The notes under the pieces were generated by a model. It saw only the letters and a list, made by a program, of their open reading frames with translations. It did not search any database and was not told the DNA's origin. Shown here one piece after another: positions 46,072-55,341 of a stretch of 64,000 nucleotides of DNA. Each line of letters starts with the position of its first letter. The stretch's first letter is position 1. Source of the DNA: Prado023 sp963747335 (GTDB lineage: Bacteria; Actinomycetota; Actinomycetes; S36-B12; CAIYMF01); the NCBI GenBank assembly GCA_963747335.1, contig CAVVEV010000008.1, positions 185,954-249,953 of the forward strand, read 5' to 3'. Made by a program: the position numbers and the translations under genes.

Positions 46072-46520
46072 GGTGTGGGAAGCGTGACTGCGCTGTCCGT
46101 GGCGGGTGCCAGGGCGGAGCCGGGCTTGGCCGAGGAGGCGAATCCCGACAGGGACGCCTTGGTCTTCTCGGCCTGGCTGATCGCCCGCTGCGGGGGGGTG
46201 ATGTGCTTCGTGCGGGACTTGCCCACCAGTCCGAGGATGATCGCGACCAGGAGCAGGATGCCGCCCACGATGAGGAATCCGGCCCACACGGGCAGCCCGG
46301 CGGCGACGATCCCGTAGGCCCCGGCGACGAGCGCGAACACGAACGCCAGGAATCCGAGCACAGCGGCGCCGATGAACAGACCTGAGGCACCCGCAGCCTG
46401 CTTCGCGCTCTGCGTGACCTCCGCCTTGGCCAGCTCGATCTGCTGGCGCACGAGGCTCTGTGCGTCGGTGATGGCGGAGTTCACCAGTGTGCTGACGCTG
46501 GTGTTGGAGTTGCTGTCCAT
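46068..46520 (-). CDS. Phage-holin-like (DUF1469) membrane protein
   Basis: The 150-residue protein has an N-terminal amphipathic helix (VRQQIELAKAEVTQSAKQAAG), two membrane helices separated by a short turn (about 46-73 and 78-100), and a disordered tail. This is the putative actinobacterial holin-X/DUF1469 family; despite the name these are chromosomal membrane proteins of unknown role. AAAGGA lies before the ATG. It is coupled to the hydrolase gene. Confidence 0.85.
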   Translation of the reverse strand: MDSNSNTSVSTLVNSAITDAQSLVRQQIELAKAEVTQSAKQAAGASGLFIGAAVLGFLAFVFALVAGAYGIVAAGLPVWAGFLIVGGILLLVAIILGLVGKSRTKHITPPQRAISQAEKTKASLSGFASSAKPGSALAPATDSAVTLPTP

Positions 46521-46620
46521 CCGCGGTCCTTTCTCACAGGAGGTCGGCGCAAGGCTATCGCGGTACGCCCCGTGCCTGCGTGGCCGGCGAGTGCTGGTCG
46601 CCCTGGACCCTGCTGTCGGC

Positions 46621-47925
46621 CTACTTCTCGCGCTGGTACACGTCGGGGATTCCGTCGGCGTCGACGTCGGTGTCCTCCTCGGCCACGAGCTGGTCCAGGG
46701 CGCGCTTGCGCCGGGCGAGGACGAGGGCCGAGAGCGCCGCGGCCCCGAAGGTCGCGCCCAGGATTCCCACCTTCGCGTCGGTGAGCAGCTCGGGGGAGCC
46801 CTTGAAGGCCAGTTCCGCGATCAACAGGCTGACCGTGAACCCGATGCCCGCAAGGACCCCGACGGCGATGATGTCGGCCCAGCGCAGGGCGGGGTTCAGC
46901 GAGGCGCGGGTGAACCGGGCCATCAACCAGGCCCCCCCGATGACCCCGATCGGCTTGCCGACGAGCAGTCCGACCAGGACCCCGAGAGCCACCGGGGACG
47001 ACAGGGTCTGTCCCAGGGACTCGACCGGTGCCTCGGAGACCCCCACGTCCCGCACCGTCACACCCGCGCTGGCGAACGCGAACAGGGGCACCGCGACGCC
47101 GGCGACGAACGGACGCAGCGCGTGCTCGGCCAGGTCACCGGGGGACTTCTCCTCGCCCGGATCGTGGGACACGCGCGTCGCCAGACCCATGGCCACGCCG
47201 GCGACGGTGGCATGGATCCCGGACTCGTGGGTCGTGTACCAGATCAACAGGGCCAGGGGCACGTAGACCAGCAGCGAGCCCCGTCCCTGGAAGCGGCGGC
47301 GCTGCAGGAACCACCAGAACCCGACCAGCACGACGGTGACCACGAAGTAGCCGAGCTGGAACTTGTCGGAGTAGAAGATGGCGATGACGGTGATCGCGCC
47401 GAGGTCGTCGACGACGGCCAGCGTGAGCAGGAACGCCCGCAGGGCCAGCGGCAGGCCACGACCCATGATCGCCAGGACGGCCAGGGCGAACGCGATGTCC
47501 GTGGCCATCGGGATGCCCCACCCGGTGCGCTCCAACGGCAGTCCGCCGGTGAAGGCCAGGTAGATCAGGGCCGGCACGACCATCCCGCCGATGGCCGCGA
47601 CCACGGGAACCGCGGCCTGCGAGGGCCTACTCAGAGTCCCCACCTGCACCTCGTGCTTGAGCTCGAGTCCGGCGAGGAAGAAGAAGAAGGCGAGCAGGAA
47701 GTCCGCGGCCCACACGCTCAGCGGCAGATGCAGGTGCAGTGCCTCCGGGCCGATCTCGGTGCTGATCAGGGCCTGGTAGGAGTCCACCCAGCGCGAGTTG
47801 GCCCAGACCAGGGCGATCGCCGCCGCGACGAGCATCAGGACGCCGCCGACGGTCTCCAGGCGCAGGACGCGCAGCAGCCAGACGCGCTCGCTCAGCGGTG
47901 GACGGTCGAACAGCTGCTCACCCAT
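46621..47925 (-). CDS. nhaA: Na+/H+ antiporter NhaA with C-terminal Ca-binding-like motif
   Basis: NhaA exchanges external protons for internal sodium. The 434-residue protein has the signature ATDIAFALAVLA and LTLAVVDDLGAITVIAIFY with the two ion-binding aspartates, and the discontinuous-helix region near LLVGKPIGVIGGAWL. ATG at 47925 starts MGEQLFDRPPLSERV. Odd feature: after a basic linker the last 19 residues read EEDTDVDADGIPDVYQREK, matching the DxDxDGxxD loop of EF-hand or thrombospondin type 3 repeats. Confidence 0.95.
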   Translation of the reverse strand: MGEQLFDRPPLSERVWLLRVLRLETVGGVLMLVAAAIALVWANSRWVDSYQALISTEIGPEALHLHLPLSVWAADFLLAFFFFLAGLELKHEVQVGTLSRPSQAAVPVVAAIGGMVVPALIYLAFTGGLPLERTGWGIPMATDIAFALAVLAIMGRGLPLALRAFLLTLAVVDDLGAITVIAIFYSDKFQLGYFVVTVVLVGFWWFLQRRRFQGRGSLLVYVPLALLIWYTTHESGIHATVAGVAMGLATRVSHDPGEEKSPGDLAEHALRPFVAGVAVPLFAFASAGVTVRDVGVSEAPVESLGQTLSSPVALGVLVGLLVGKPIGVIGGAWLMARFTRASLNPALRWADIIAVGVLAGIGFTVSLLIAELAFKGSPELLTDAKVGILGATFGAAALSALVLARRKRALDQLVAEEDTDVDADGIPDVYQREK

Positions 47926-48073
47926 GAGGGACCTCAGTCTGCCAGATGACCGCGTTGCGCGGCCGGGTCCGTCCCCAGGCCGCGGGGACTGGCGGGCGGC
48001 CGTGGCCGGTCCGCTGCAGCGGCGGTGCGCAGCCCGATAGCCTTGCGGTCCCGACCGCCCGAGGAGGCCGCGC

Positions 48074-50026
48074 GTGAGCAACGAGGCGCTGGAGAACCTG
48101 CTGCACGAGGACCGCACCTTCGCCCCGCATCCGCAGTTCGCCGCCGACGCCAACGCCACTGCGGCGCTGGCCGAACGGGCCGCTGCCGACCGGGTCGCGT
48201 TCTGGGAGGAACAGGCCCGACGCCTTGCCTGGGCGCAGACCTGGGACACCGCCCTGGACTGGTCGGACGCGCCGTTCGCGAAGTGGTTCGTCGGGGGTCG
48301 GCTGAACGTCGCGGAGAACTGCGTGGACCGGCATGTGGCCGCCGGGCTCGGCGATCGCGTGGCCATCCACTTCGAGGGCGAGCCCGGGGACACCCGCACG
48401 CTGACCTATGCCGAGCTGGCTGACGAGGTGTCCCGTGCGGCGAACGCGCTGACCGAGCTCGGGGTGTCCGATGGCGACCGGGTGGCGATCTATTTGCCCA
48501 TGATCCCCGAGGCGGTCATCGCCATGCTGGCCTGTGCCCGGGTCGGGGCCGTCCACTCCGTGGTGTTCGGTGGGTTCTCCGCGGAGGCGCTGCGCTCCCG
48601 GATCGACGACGCCCAGGCCGTCCTGGTCATCACCTCCGACGGGGGCTACCGGCGGGGGGCGGCGTCCCCGCTCAAGCCGGCCGTGGACGAGGCCGTGGAG
48701 AGCACCCCCAGCGTCCGCAACGTCCTGGTGGTCCGGCGCACCGGCGGCGAGGTGGCCTGGGTCGAGGGCCGCGATCACTGGTGGCACGACGTGGTGGCGC
48801 GCCAGCCAGCCACGCATGCGGCGCAGGCCTTCGACTCCGAGCACCCGCTGTTCATCCTCTACACGTCGGGGACGACCGGGAAGCCCAAGGGGATCCTGCA
48901 CACGACCGGTGGGTACCTGACGCAGGCGGCCTACACCCACCACAACGTGTTCGACCTGAAGGCCGACACCGACGTCTACTGGTGCACGGCCGACGTGGGC
49001 TGGGTCACCGGGCACTCGTACATCGTCTACGGCCCCCTGGCCAACGGGGCGACCCAGGTCATCTACGAGGGCACCCCGGACACGCCGCACCGCGGCCGCT
49101 GGTGGGAGATCGTGGCCAAGTACGGGGTGACGATCCTCTACACCGCGCCGACGGCCATCCGCACGTTCATGAAGTGGGGTGAGGACATCCCGGCGGGCCA
49201 CGACCTGTCGTCCCTGCGCCTGCTGGGGTCGGTCGGCGAGCCGATCAACCCCGAGGCGTGGATGTGGTACCGGCGCGTGATCGGTGGGGATCGCACGCCC
49301 ATCGTGGACACCTGGTGGCAGACCGAGACCGGCGGGATCATGATCAGTCCCCTTCCCGGGGTCACCACCTGCAAGCCCGGGTCCGCGATGGGTCCCCTGC
49401 CCGGGATCGGGGCGGCCGTCGTCGACGACCACGGCGAGCCGGTCGGTCCGGGAGGAGGCGGCTACCTGGTGCTGACCGAGCCCTGGCCGGCGATGCTGCG
49501 GGGGATCTGGGGCGACAACCAGAGGTACGTCGACACCTACTGGTCGCGCTGGCCCCACTTCTACTTCGCCGGCGACGGGGCCAAGCTCGACGAGGACGGC
49601 GCGATCTGGCTGCTCGGTCGCGTGGATGACGTCATGAATGTCTCAGGTCACCGCATCTCCACGACCGAGGTCGAGTCCGCGCTGGTGTCCCACCCCAAGG
49701 TGGCCGAGGCGGCTGTCGTGGGCGCCGCTGACGAGACCACCGGGCAGGGCATCGTGGCCTTCGTCATCCTGCGCGCCGGGATCGAGGGCGGGGACGATGT
49801 CGTCGCCGACCTACGCGCGCACGTGGCCCATGAGATCGGCCCGATCGCCAAGCCCCGGCAGGTCCTGATCGTGGCCGAGCTGCCCAAGACCCGCTCGGGC
49901 AAGATCATGCGCCGGCTGTTGCGCGACGTGGCTGAGCACCGGACCCTCGGCGACGTCACCACGTTGGCCGACCCCACGGTCATGGGCCTGATCGGTCAGG
50001 GCCTGGCCGACGCCGGATCGGAGTAG
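48074..50026 (+). CDS. acs: Acetyl-CoA synthetase
   Basis: Acs activates acetate via acetyl-AMP to acetyl-CoA. The 650-residue protein has the P-loop YTSGTTGKPKGILHT, DTWWQTETGG, YFAGDGAKLDEDG with the hinge, and the acetylatable lysine in PKTRSGKIMRRLLR. GTG at 48074 has GAGGAGG upstream. It runs divergently from nhaA across 148 bases. It corresponds to mycobacterial Rv3667. Confidence 0.97.
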   Translation: MSNEALENLLHEDRTFAPHPQFAADANATAALAERAAADRVAFWEEQARRLAWAQTWDTALDWSDAPFAKWFVGGRLNVAENCVDRHVAAGLGDRVAIHFEGEPGDTRTLTYAELADEVSRAANALTELGVSDGDRVAIYLPMIPEAVIAMLACARVGAVHSVVFGGFSAEALRSRIDDAQAVLVITSDGGYRRGAASPLKPAVDEAVESTPSVRNVLVVRRTGGEVAWVEGRDHWWHDVVARQPATHAAQAFDSEHPLFILYTSGTTGKPKGILHTTGGYLTQAAYTHHNVFDLKADTDVYWCTADVGWVTGHSYIVYGPLANGATQVIYEGTPDTPHRGRWWEIVAKYGVTILYTAPTAIRTFMKWGEDIPAGHDLSSLRLLGSVGEPINPEAWMWYRRVIGGDRTPIVDTWWQTETGGIMISPLPGVTTCKPGSAMGPLPGIGAAVVDDHGEPVGPGGGGYLVLTEPWPAMLRGIWGDNQRYVDTYWSRWPHFYFAGDGAKLDEDGAIWLLGRVDDVMNVSGHRISTTEVESALVSHPKVAEAAVVGAADETTGQGIVAFVILRAGIEGGDDVVADLRAHVAHEIGPIAKPRQVLIVAELPKTRSGKIMRRLLRDVAEHRTLGDVTTLADPTVMGLIGQGLADAGSE

Positions 50027-50028
50027 GG

Positions 50029-50820
50029 GTGAACGACCCGCTGCTCGGCCTGCTCGACCTGCCGGGAGTGGCCGACGCGGTGGAGTCCGCCCGGGGAGCG
50101 GTCGACGCCCTGCTCTGGGACCGCGCCGTGGGCCGTGCCCAGCAGGAGGTCACCGCCGAGTCCGCGCTGCGGGGGGCCTGGGCCAATGCGTGGTTCGACG
50201 GGGCGGAGGCCGGCCTTCCGGAGATGCGCAGCGGAGCAGCCCTGGACAGCTCACCGATCGGGCGGGTCCTGGCCGGTGTCGTGGCCATGCATGCCGAGCT
50301 GCCCAGCCTGGTGGCGATCGTCGGCTCCGCTCCTGCGCAGGCCCTGGCGCGGATGCACACGATCGTCGCCAGCGGCTTCGCGCCGGACGACGAGCTCGGC
50401 CGGCCCCGGTCAGGTGACGTGGTGGACGACCCGCTGCGCCTGGGTGGGGTCGTGAGCTCCGCGGAGGTCGCCGGGCGGCTGGCGGAGCTGAGCCGGGTGC
50501 TGGTCGCCTCGACCGCTCCCGGGGTTCTCGTCGCGGCCGTGGCCCATGCCGAGGTCGCCTCGCTGCGGCCCTTCGGCTGGGGATCAGGGCTCGTGGCGCG
50601 GGCGCTTACCCGGCTGGTGCTGGCCCAGCGCGGAGTCGACCCGGGCATGCTCGGTGCACCCGAGGTGGGGTTGAAGGCTGCCGGCCGGCCGACGTACGTC
50701 CGTGCTGTGCGTGCCTACGGCGAGGGTTCGCCGGAAGGTGTGGCCGAGATGCTCCGCCTCGTCGCGGCGGCTGTGGAGCTGGGGGCGAGGCAACCGGCGA
50801 CGTGGCTCGAGGCGGGCTGA
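50029..50820 (+). CDS. Fic-like fold protein with degenerate active site
   Basis: The 263-residue helical protein follows acs by two bases. Near residue 180 it has HAEVASLRPFGWGSGLVARAL, which aligns with the Fic motif HPFX(D/E)GNGRX2R but has Arg for the catalytic His and Ser for Asn. Actinobacterial relatives in this position are often labelled oxidoreductase or Fic protein. AMP transfer is therefore unlikely; a binding or structural role is possible. Downstream 50821-51042 shows no gene. Confidence 0.7.
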   Translation: MNDPLLGLLDLPGVADAVESARGAVDALLWDRAVGRAQQEVTAESALRGAWANAWFDGAEAGLPEMRSGAALDSSPIGRVLAGVVAMHAELPSLVAIVGSAPAQALARMHTIVASGFAPDDELGRPRSGDVVDDPLRLGGVVSSAEVAGRLAELSRVLVASTAPGVLVAAVAHAEVASLRPFGWGSGLVARALTRLVLAQRGVDPGMLGAPEVGLKAAGRPTYVRAVRAYGEGSPEGVAEMLRLVAAAVELGARQPATWLEAG

Positions 50821-51007
50821 GCCCTCCCGCATCGCCACCGGGTCCATCCCGGAAACGCTCCACTCCGCGGGGGTCACGTACCCGGGACCTGGATCAATCA
50901 GGTCGGTGCGGGCGGCGTGCGCGGGGGAATTGTGTGCTCTGGGCGGAATGGGTGGCGGTCTGGTCGGGCAACCCACACGAACAGCCGTTCCGGGCCCGTC
51001 CGGCCTG

Positions 51008-51036
51008 TTGCATTCCGGCGGGGCAGCCCCCATGCT
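51008..51036 (+). promoter_or_regulatory. Promoter of the 6C RNA
   Basis: TTGCAT (51008-51013) and CATGCT (51031-51036) with a 17-base spacer would start transcription at about 51043, just upstream of the two C-loop hairpins. Confidence 0.5.
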
Positions 51037-51042
51037 TTCACT

Positions 51043-51132
51043 GTCCGGTCCTGATCGACCGAACCGTTGGCTCCTCCCCCCCGAGCTGACGTCCTGACGG
51101 CCCCCGCACCCCCCGGCGGGGGCCGTCGCTTT
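51043..51132 (+). ncRNA. 6C small RNA
   Basis: Two hairpins carry runs of six C in their loops: GGCTC-CTCCCCCC-GAG (about 51069-51084) and a 12-bp stem GACGGCCCCCGC/GCGGGGGCCGTC (51096-51107, 51116-51127) around ACCCCCCG. This is the signature of the actinobacterial 6C RNA (mycobacterial B11/ncRv13660c), which regulates by C-rich loops pairing with G-rich mRNA sites. The mycobacterial gene lies beside ssd (Rv3660c), and here too it lies upstream of ssd. The second hairpin, followed by GCTTT, doubles as terminator. The 5' end is estimated. Confidence 0.85.
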
Positions 51133-51250
51133 GGTGCCATGGGCTCCGATCCGGGCCTGTCCCATCTCGGCACCCAGGGGTTGTCCACAGCTGTGATCCC
51201 CGGGTATTGGCCGAAGCCCCGATGGGCGGCAGGGTGGTCCCCGGGGGTGC

Positions 51251-52390
51251 GTGATGGGGGTGCAGATCGGGTTGGTCGGACAACGTGCCGACCTCGCGCT
51301 GGAGGTCGCGTCCTTGGCGTCGCGCGCCGGTGCCTCAGTCCTGGCCCTGGACCCGGCGCAGAGCCCTGACGGGGTCATCGGCGTCACTCCGGGGGTGCAG
51401 GTTGACCTGGTCCTCGTGGATGTGGCATCCATCGCTGCCCCTCGACCCGGTGGCGGCTCCGACCGCCTGGATCTGCCCGGCGCGGAGTATGCGAGCCCTG
51501 CGACCACCTCACCGGCGGCGTCACGGGGCGTCCTCCGCGATCCTGGTGCCGGGAAGCCCCCTCCCGTGGTCGTCATCTGCCGAGCAGGGGAGGGCGCATG
51601 GGCTCGCCGGGCCGCGGATGCGCTGGATTTCTCCCACGTGGTCGAGCTGCCTCTGGGCGCGCCCTGGCTGATGTCCCAGCTGGCACCGGAGCACGGCTCA
51701 CCTGTGCTCGGGGTCGTGGGCGCGGTCGGTGGGGTGGGGGCCTCGACGGTGGCGATCGCGTGCGCGGTTGGTGCCGGTGCGGACTGCCTGCTGGTCGATG
51801 CCGACCCCGACTCGCCCGGCCTGGACCTTCCCCTGGGGATCCCCGAGGGTGCCGGAGTCCGGTGGCCGGGGATCCCGGACACCTCGGACCCCCTGGACCC
51901 CGGGACCATGCGGGCGGCCCTGCCCACGGTTGATCGCATCAGCGTTGTGACCGGCTCGGGGGTCGGTCGGGGCTCTGCTGGCGCTCGCGCGGGGGCTGGA
52001 CCCGGCGTCGGGCAGGTGGCCGGCGTCCTGGGCGTCGGCCGGGTCGAGTTCGGTCGCACGGTGGTCGATGCCGGGCGCGGCCGCCTGCCGACCGGCCTGC
52101 TGGGCCCCGGGGACGCCATTGCCCTGGTCCTGCCCGCCACGCTGGCCGGAGTCGTGGCGGGCAGGAGGGTGCTCGACCGACTGACGCACCAGCAGGTGGT
52201 CGTCCTTCTGCGCCCCACTGGGTGGCTGCCCGCCGACGAGGTGGCCGGGCAGCTCGGGGTCCCGGTGGCACTGGAGGTTCCGCGCCTGCGCCACGCGGCC
52301 GAGCTCGCGGACTGCGGGGACCTGCTGTCCGGCCGGACGGGTCGGGCGCTGCGCAGCCTCGGCGAGCAGGTCTGGGGTCAGATCCGATGA
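51251..52390 (+). CDS. ssd: Septum-site-determining/CpaE-like protein Ssd
   Basis: The 379-residue protein is a MinD/CpaE relative at the head of a tad operon, like mycobacterial Rv3660c. A receiver-like N-terminal half (to about residue 150) precedes the ATPase fold with VVGAVGGVGASTVAIACAVG, where the deviant Walker lysines are lost, and VDADPDSPGLDLPLG. Such proteins position pilus machinery or modulate division. GTG at 51251 or the next ATG codon may be used. It overlaps tadA (ATGA). Confidence 0.88.
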   Translation: MMGVQIGLVGQRADLALEVASLASRAGASVLALDPAQSPDGVIGVTPGVQVDLVLVDVASIAAPRPGGGSDRLDLPGAEYASPATTSPAASRGVLRDPGAGKPPPVVVICRAGEGAWARRAADALDFSHVVELPLGAPWLMSQLAPEHGSPVLGVVGAVGGVGASTVAIACAVGAGADCLLVDADPDSPGLDLPLGIPEGAGVRWPGIPDTSDPLDPGTMRAALPTVDRISVVTGSGVGRGSAGARAGAGPGVGQVAGVLGVGRVEFGRTVVDAGRGRLPTGLLGPGDAIALVLPATLAGVVAGRRVLDRLTHQQVVVLLRPTGWLPADEVAGQLGVPVALEVPRLRHAAELADCGDLLSGRTGRALRSLGEQVWGQIR

Positions 52391-53541
52391 GCCGACTGGA
52401 TCCGGTGCTGGTGGACACCGTGCGCTCCCGGCTTGCCCAGGACCGCCACGCCGCGGACCCGGGGGCCATCGCCGCGGCCGTGAGGGCGTCCGGTCTCGTC
52501 CTCGACCGCCCGGGCCTCGATCAGATCACCCAACAGCTGGGCGACGAACTGGCCGGCCTCGGCGCACTGGACCCATTGCTGCGCGACCCTCAGGTCACCG
52601 ATGTCCTGGTCAACGCCCCGGACGAGGTGTGGCTCGATCGTGGTGGCGGCCTGCAGCGGGCTCCTGTGGCCTTCGCCGATGAGGCCACGGTGCGGCAGCT
52701 GGCCGTCCGCTTGGCGGCGCGCGCCGGGCGCCGCCTCGATGACGCTGCCCCCTATGTGGATGCGCGCCTGCCTGGTGGACAGCGCCTGCATGCGGTCATC
52801 CCGCCGATGTCCGTGCGGGGGACGACCATCTCGCTGCGGATCCCGAGCCGGCGCCGGTTCACACTGGCCGACCTGGTCGCAGCGGGGACCGTCGACGAGG
52901 AGGGCGCGACGTGGCTCGCAGCGCTGGTGCGGTCCCGCGCCGCGTTCCTGGTCAGCGGCGGGACCGGAAGCGGCAAGACATCGGTGCTCGGTTCACTGCT
53001 GGGGATCGTCCCTGCCTGCGAGCGGATCGTCGTGGTCGAGGACACCCGTGAGCTCGACCCGGGACATCCGCACGTCGTGAGCCTCGAGGCCCGCCCGGCC
53101 AACCTCGAGGGGCAGGGCGAGATCACCCTGCGGACGCTCGTGCGCCAGGCCCTGCGGATGCGCCCGGACCGCCTCGTCGTCGGCGAGGTCCGCGGGGCCG
53201 AGGTGGTGGACCTCCTGGCCGCCATGAACACCGGCCACGAGGGCGGCTGCGGAACGGTGCACGCCAACAGCGCGGCTGCGGTGCCCGATCGGTTGGCCGC
53301 TCTGGCGCTGGCGGCAGGGATGACTCTCGCGGGAGTTCATGCGCAGGCCAGCGCCGGCCTGGACGTCGTGGTGCATCTCGCGCGCCGTCCGGACGGGACC
53401 CGCGTGGTCGCGGAGATGGGAGTCGTGACCCGGGACGCGGACGGGACTGCGGTCCAGCCGGCCCTGGTTCACCGCAAGGGCTCGCTGCACCCGGCCGCGG
53501 GCCTCCCTGCGCTGACCGAACGTCTCGGGAGTCATCGGTGA
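52387..53541 (+). CDS. tadA: TadA/CpaF secretion ATPase
   Basis: The 384-residue hexameric ATPase powers Flp pilus assembly. It has a helical N-terminal domain, LRDPQVTDVLVNAPDEVWLDRGG, Walker A SGGTGSGKTSVLG, the acidic box VVEDTRELD, and the Walker B region DRLVVGEVRGAEVVDLLAAMNTGHEG with the His box. ATG 52387 overlaps the ssd stop. Confidence 0.94.
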   Translation: MSRLDPVLVDTVRSRLAQDRHAADPGAIAAAVRASGLVLDRPGLDQITQQLGDELAGLGALDPLLRDPQVTDVLVNAPDEVWLDRGGGLQRAPVAFADEATVRQLAVRLAARAGRRLDDAAPYVDARLPGGQRLHAVIPPMSVRGTTISLRIPSRRRFTLADLVAAGTVDEEGATWLAALVRSRAAFLVSGGTGSGKTSVLGSLLGIVPACERIVVVEDTRELDPGHPHVVSLEARPANLEGQGEITLRTLVRQALRMRPDRLVVGEVRGAEVVDLLAAMNTGHEGGCGTVHANSAAAVPDRLAALALAAGMTLAGVHAQASAGLDVVVHLARRPDGTRVVAEMGVVTRDADGTAVQPALVHRKGSLHPAAGLPALTERLGSHR

Positions 53542-54218
53542 GCCGGGAGATCCTGGTGCTGTGCTCGGCTGTGGCTGCAGCCAGTGCGGTGCTCCTCCTC
53601 CGTCCGACCCGTCCGGCGGACGCCGTCGCCGGAGGGCGTGGCGGGTCGAGCTGGATCGATGGAGTCGTGAAGAGATTGCGGCCGGCACCACCGCCGGCCA
53701 TCGCAGAAGTGCTCTCGGCCCTTGCCGCCGAGCTCGCCGCGGGCCAGCCGACTGGAGTGGCGCTGGAGGCCGCCGTGGCCGGGCTCGAGCCCCCGCCGTG
53801 CCCGCGTGCGTTGGCGGCCTGCCGCATCGGTGCGGATGTGGCCGATGCCCTGCGCGCAGACGCCCGGGCGCCGGGTGCGCAGGCACTGCGCGGGCTGGCC
53901 GCCTGCTGGGAGGTCTCCGAGAGGTCGGGAGCCGGCCTGTCGGTGGCGGTGGCACGCCTTGCGGCGAGCACGCGCGCGGGGGCTGAGGCGGACGCCCAGC
54001 TCGCGGGGGAGGTGGCGGCGGTGCGCACCTCCGCACGACTGCTGGCCGCGCTTCCGTTGTTGGGCCTGCTGATCGGGCAGTGGATCGGGGCCGAGCCGGT
54101 GGCGTGGCTGACCGGGAGCTGGGTCGGTCGAGGGGTGTTGCTGGCGGGGATCTCCCTTCAGCTCCTGGGCATCGCGTGGTTGCGGCACATGGTCTCGACC
54201 ACCCGGAGCAGGCTGTGA
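53538..54218 (+). CDS. tadB: TadB-like inner-membrane platform protein
   Basis: The 226-residue protein has a membrane helix at the N-terminus, a cytoplasmic GspF/TadB-type helical domain (EVLSALAAELAAGQPTGVALEAAV, and WEVSERSGAGLSVAVARLA), and two C-terminal membrane helices. It is shorter than proteobacterial TadB, as usual for actinobacteria. GTGA overlap at both ends shows tight coupling with tadA and tadC. Confidence 0.88.
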   Translation: MSREILVLCSAVAAASAVLLLRPTRPADAVAGGRGGSSWIDGVVKRLRPAPPPAIAEVLSALAAELAAGQPTGVALEAAVAGLEPPPCPRALAACRIGADVADALRADARAPGAQALRGLAACWEVSERSGAGLSVAVARLAASTRAGAEADAQLAGEVAAVRTSARLLAALPLLGLLIGQWIGAEPVAWLTGSWVGRGVLLAGISLQLLGIAWLRHMVSTTRSRL

Positions 54219-55039
54219 GCCCGCTGGTCGCGGCTGCCGCCGTCCTGGCGGCCCTGGCGGCCGGTCTCATGATGCTGCCCGGTCCACGCCCAGGGCTGCG
54301 TGGCCTGCCGGGAGGCCCGAGGGGGCCGGGAGCTGGCTTCGGGAGGCCTTTGGGGCAGGGCAGCCCTGCAAGGGTGGGAATGGGCGCTCCTGGAACGGAT
54401 GGCTCGGACGCAGTCGGCAGCAGGCCAAGGGCAAACCCACCTGCCGTGACCACCGCCACCGTGCGATCTGTCAGTGCGCTCGCTGGGTTTGCAGCCTGGT
54501 TGCTCCTTGGCGGTGTTGTCGGCGCAGCGCTGGGGACGGCCGTCGCGCTGGTGCTGCCGGAGCTGATCGCCCGCCTCGAGCCCGCTCGTGTGCGCCGCGA
54601 GCGTCTCGAGCTCATCCGCTCGGCCCCCTTGGTCGCGGACCTGCTGTCGGCGGCGCTGATGGCGGGTGTGCCCACGGAGCAGGCGATCCCGGTGGTCGCG
54701 CGCGCGATCGGGGGACTTGCCGGCGACGCCCTGATGGGCGTCCATCGGAGGCTGCAGCTCGGGGAGCCGGTCGATCGCGCGTGGGCTGGGCTGGTGGACA
54801 CCCCGGGACTGGGTGGGGTGGCACGGGCCGTGGCGCGATCCAGCCGGACCGGCGCTCCTCTGGCCGGGCTGTTGGCCCAGTGTGCCGAGGACCTGCGCGC
54901 GCAGGCCTCTGCGGCCGCCCTGGCCGAGGTGCGTGCCACCGCCGTGCGTGCGGTCCTGCCACTGGGGCTGTGCCTGCTGCCGGCGTTCGCCCTGCTCGGG
55001 ATCGCCCCGATCGTCGGCGGCCTGCTCCCCTCGCTGTGA
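54215..55039 (+). CDS. tadC: TadC-like inner-membrane platform protein
   Basis: The 274-residue protein again has a GspF-type domain (LRSAPLVADLLSA-like segment, VPTEQAIPVVARAIGG, VARSSRTGAPLAGLLAQCAEDL) and a C-terminal membrane helix. A Gly/Pro-rich segment of about 50 residues separates it from the N-terminal helix. The GTG at 54215 overlaps the tadB stop. After it a 122-base gap contains a consensus DnaA box TTGTCCACA (55050-55058), probably by chance. Confidence 0.85.
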   Translation: MSPLVAAAAVLAALAAGLMMLPGPRPGLRGLPGGPRGPGAGFGRPLGQGSPARVGMGAPGTDGSDAVGSRPRANPPAVTTATVRSVSALAGFAAWLLLGGVVGAALGTAVALVLPELIARLEPARVRRERLELIRSAPLVADLLSAALMAGVPTEQAIPVVARAIGGLAGDALMGVHRRLQLGEPVDRAWAGLVDTPGLGGVARAVARSSRTGAPLAGLLAQCAEDLRAQASAAALAEVRATAVRAVLPLGLCLLPAFALLGIAPIVGGLLPSL

Positions 55040-55161
55040 TCGTCGATGGTTGTCCACAGATCGCGGGCAAGGGGGTTCACGGATCTCCCGACCCGCGTCA
55101 GGGTTGTGCCAGCCACCCAGGGCGGGTGGCACCGGGGGACCGGGGGAACGGGGGTACTGCA

Positions 55162-55341
55162 ATGAACGAGCTCGTTGTGCGCGTGCGGGACGAGGACCAG
55201 GGCATGTCCACGGCGGAGTACGCGGTGGGCACGGTCGCGGTGTGCGGCCTCGGGGGCGTGCTGATCAAGCTGCTGAGCAGCGAGAAGTTCGCGGACCTGC
55301 TGTGGCAGGTGATCTCGACCGCGTTCTCGTTCCTGTTCTGA
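55162..55341 (+). CDS. DUF4244/Flp-type pilin
   Basis: A 59-residue precursor with the prepilin site G-MSTAEYAVGTVA: cleavage after Gly and Glu at +5. The hydrophobic helix AVGTVAVCGLGGVLIKLL follows and the end is FSFLF. It is the likely major Flp pilin; no TadV/CpaA prepilin peptidase is encoded in the window. It overlaps the next gene (TGATG). Confidence 0.9.
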   Translation: MNELVVRVRDEDQGMSTAEYAVGTVAVCGLGGVLIKLLSSEKFADLLWQVISTAFSFLF

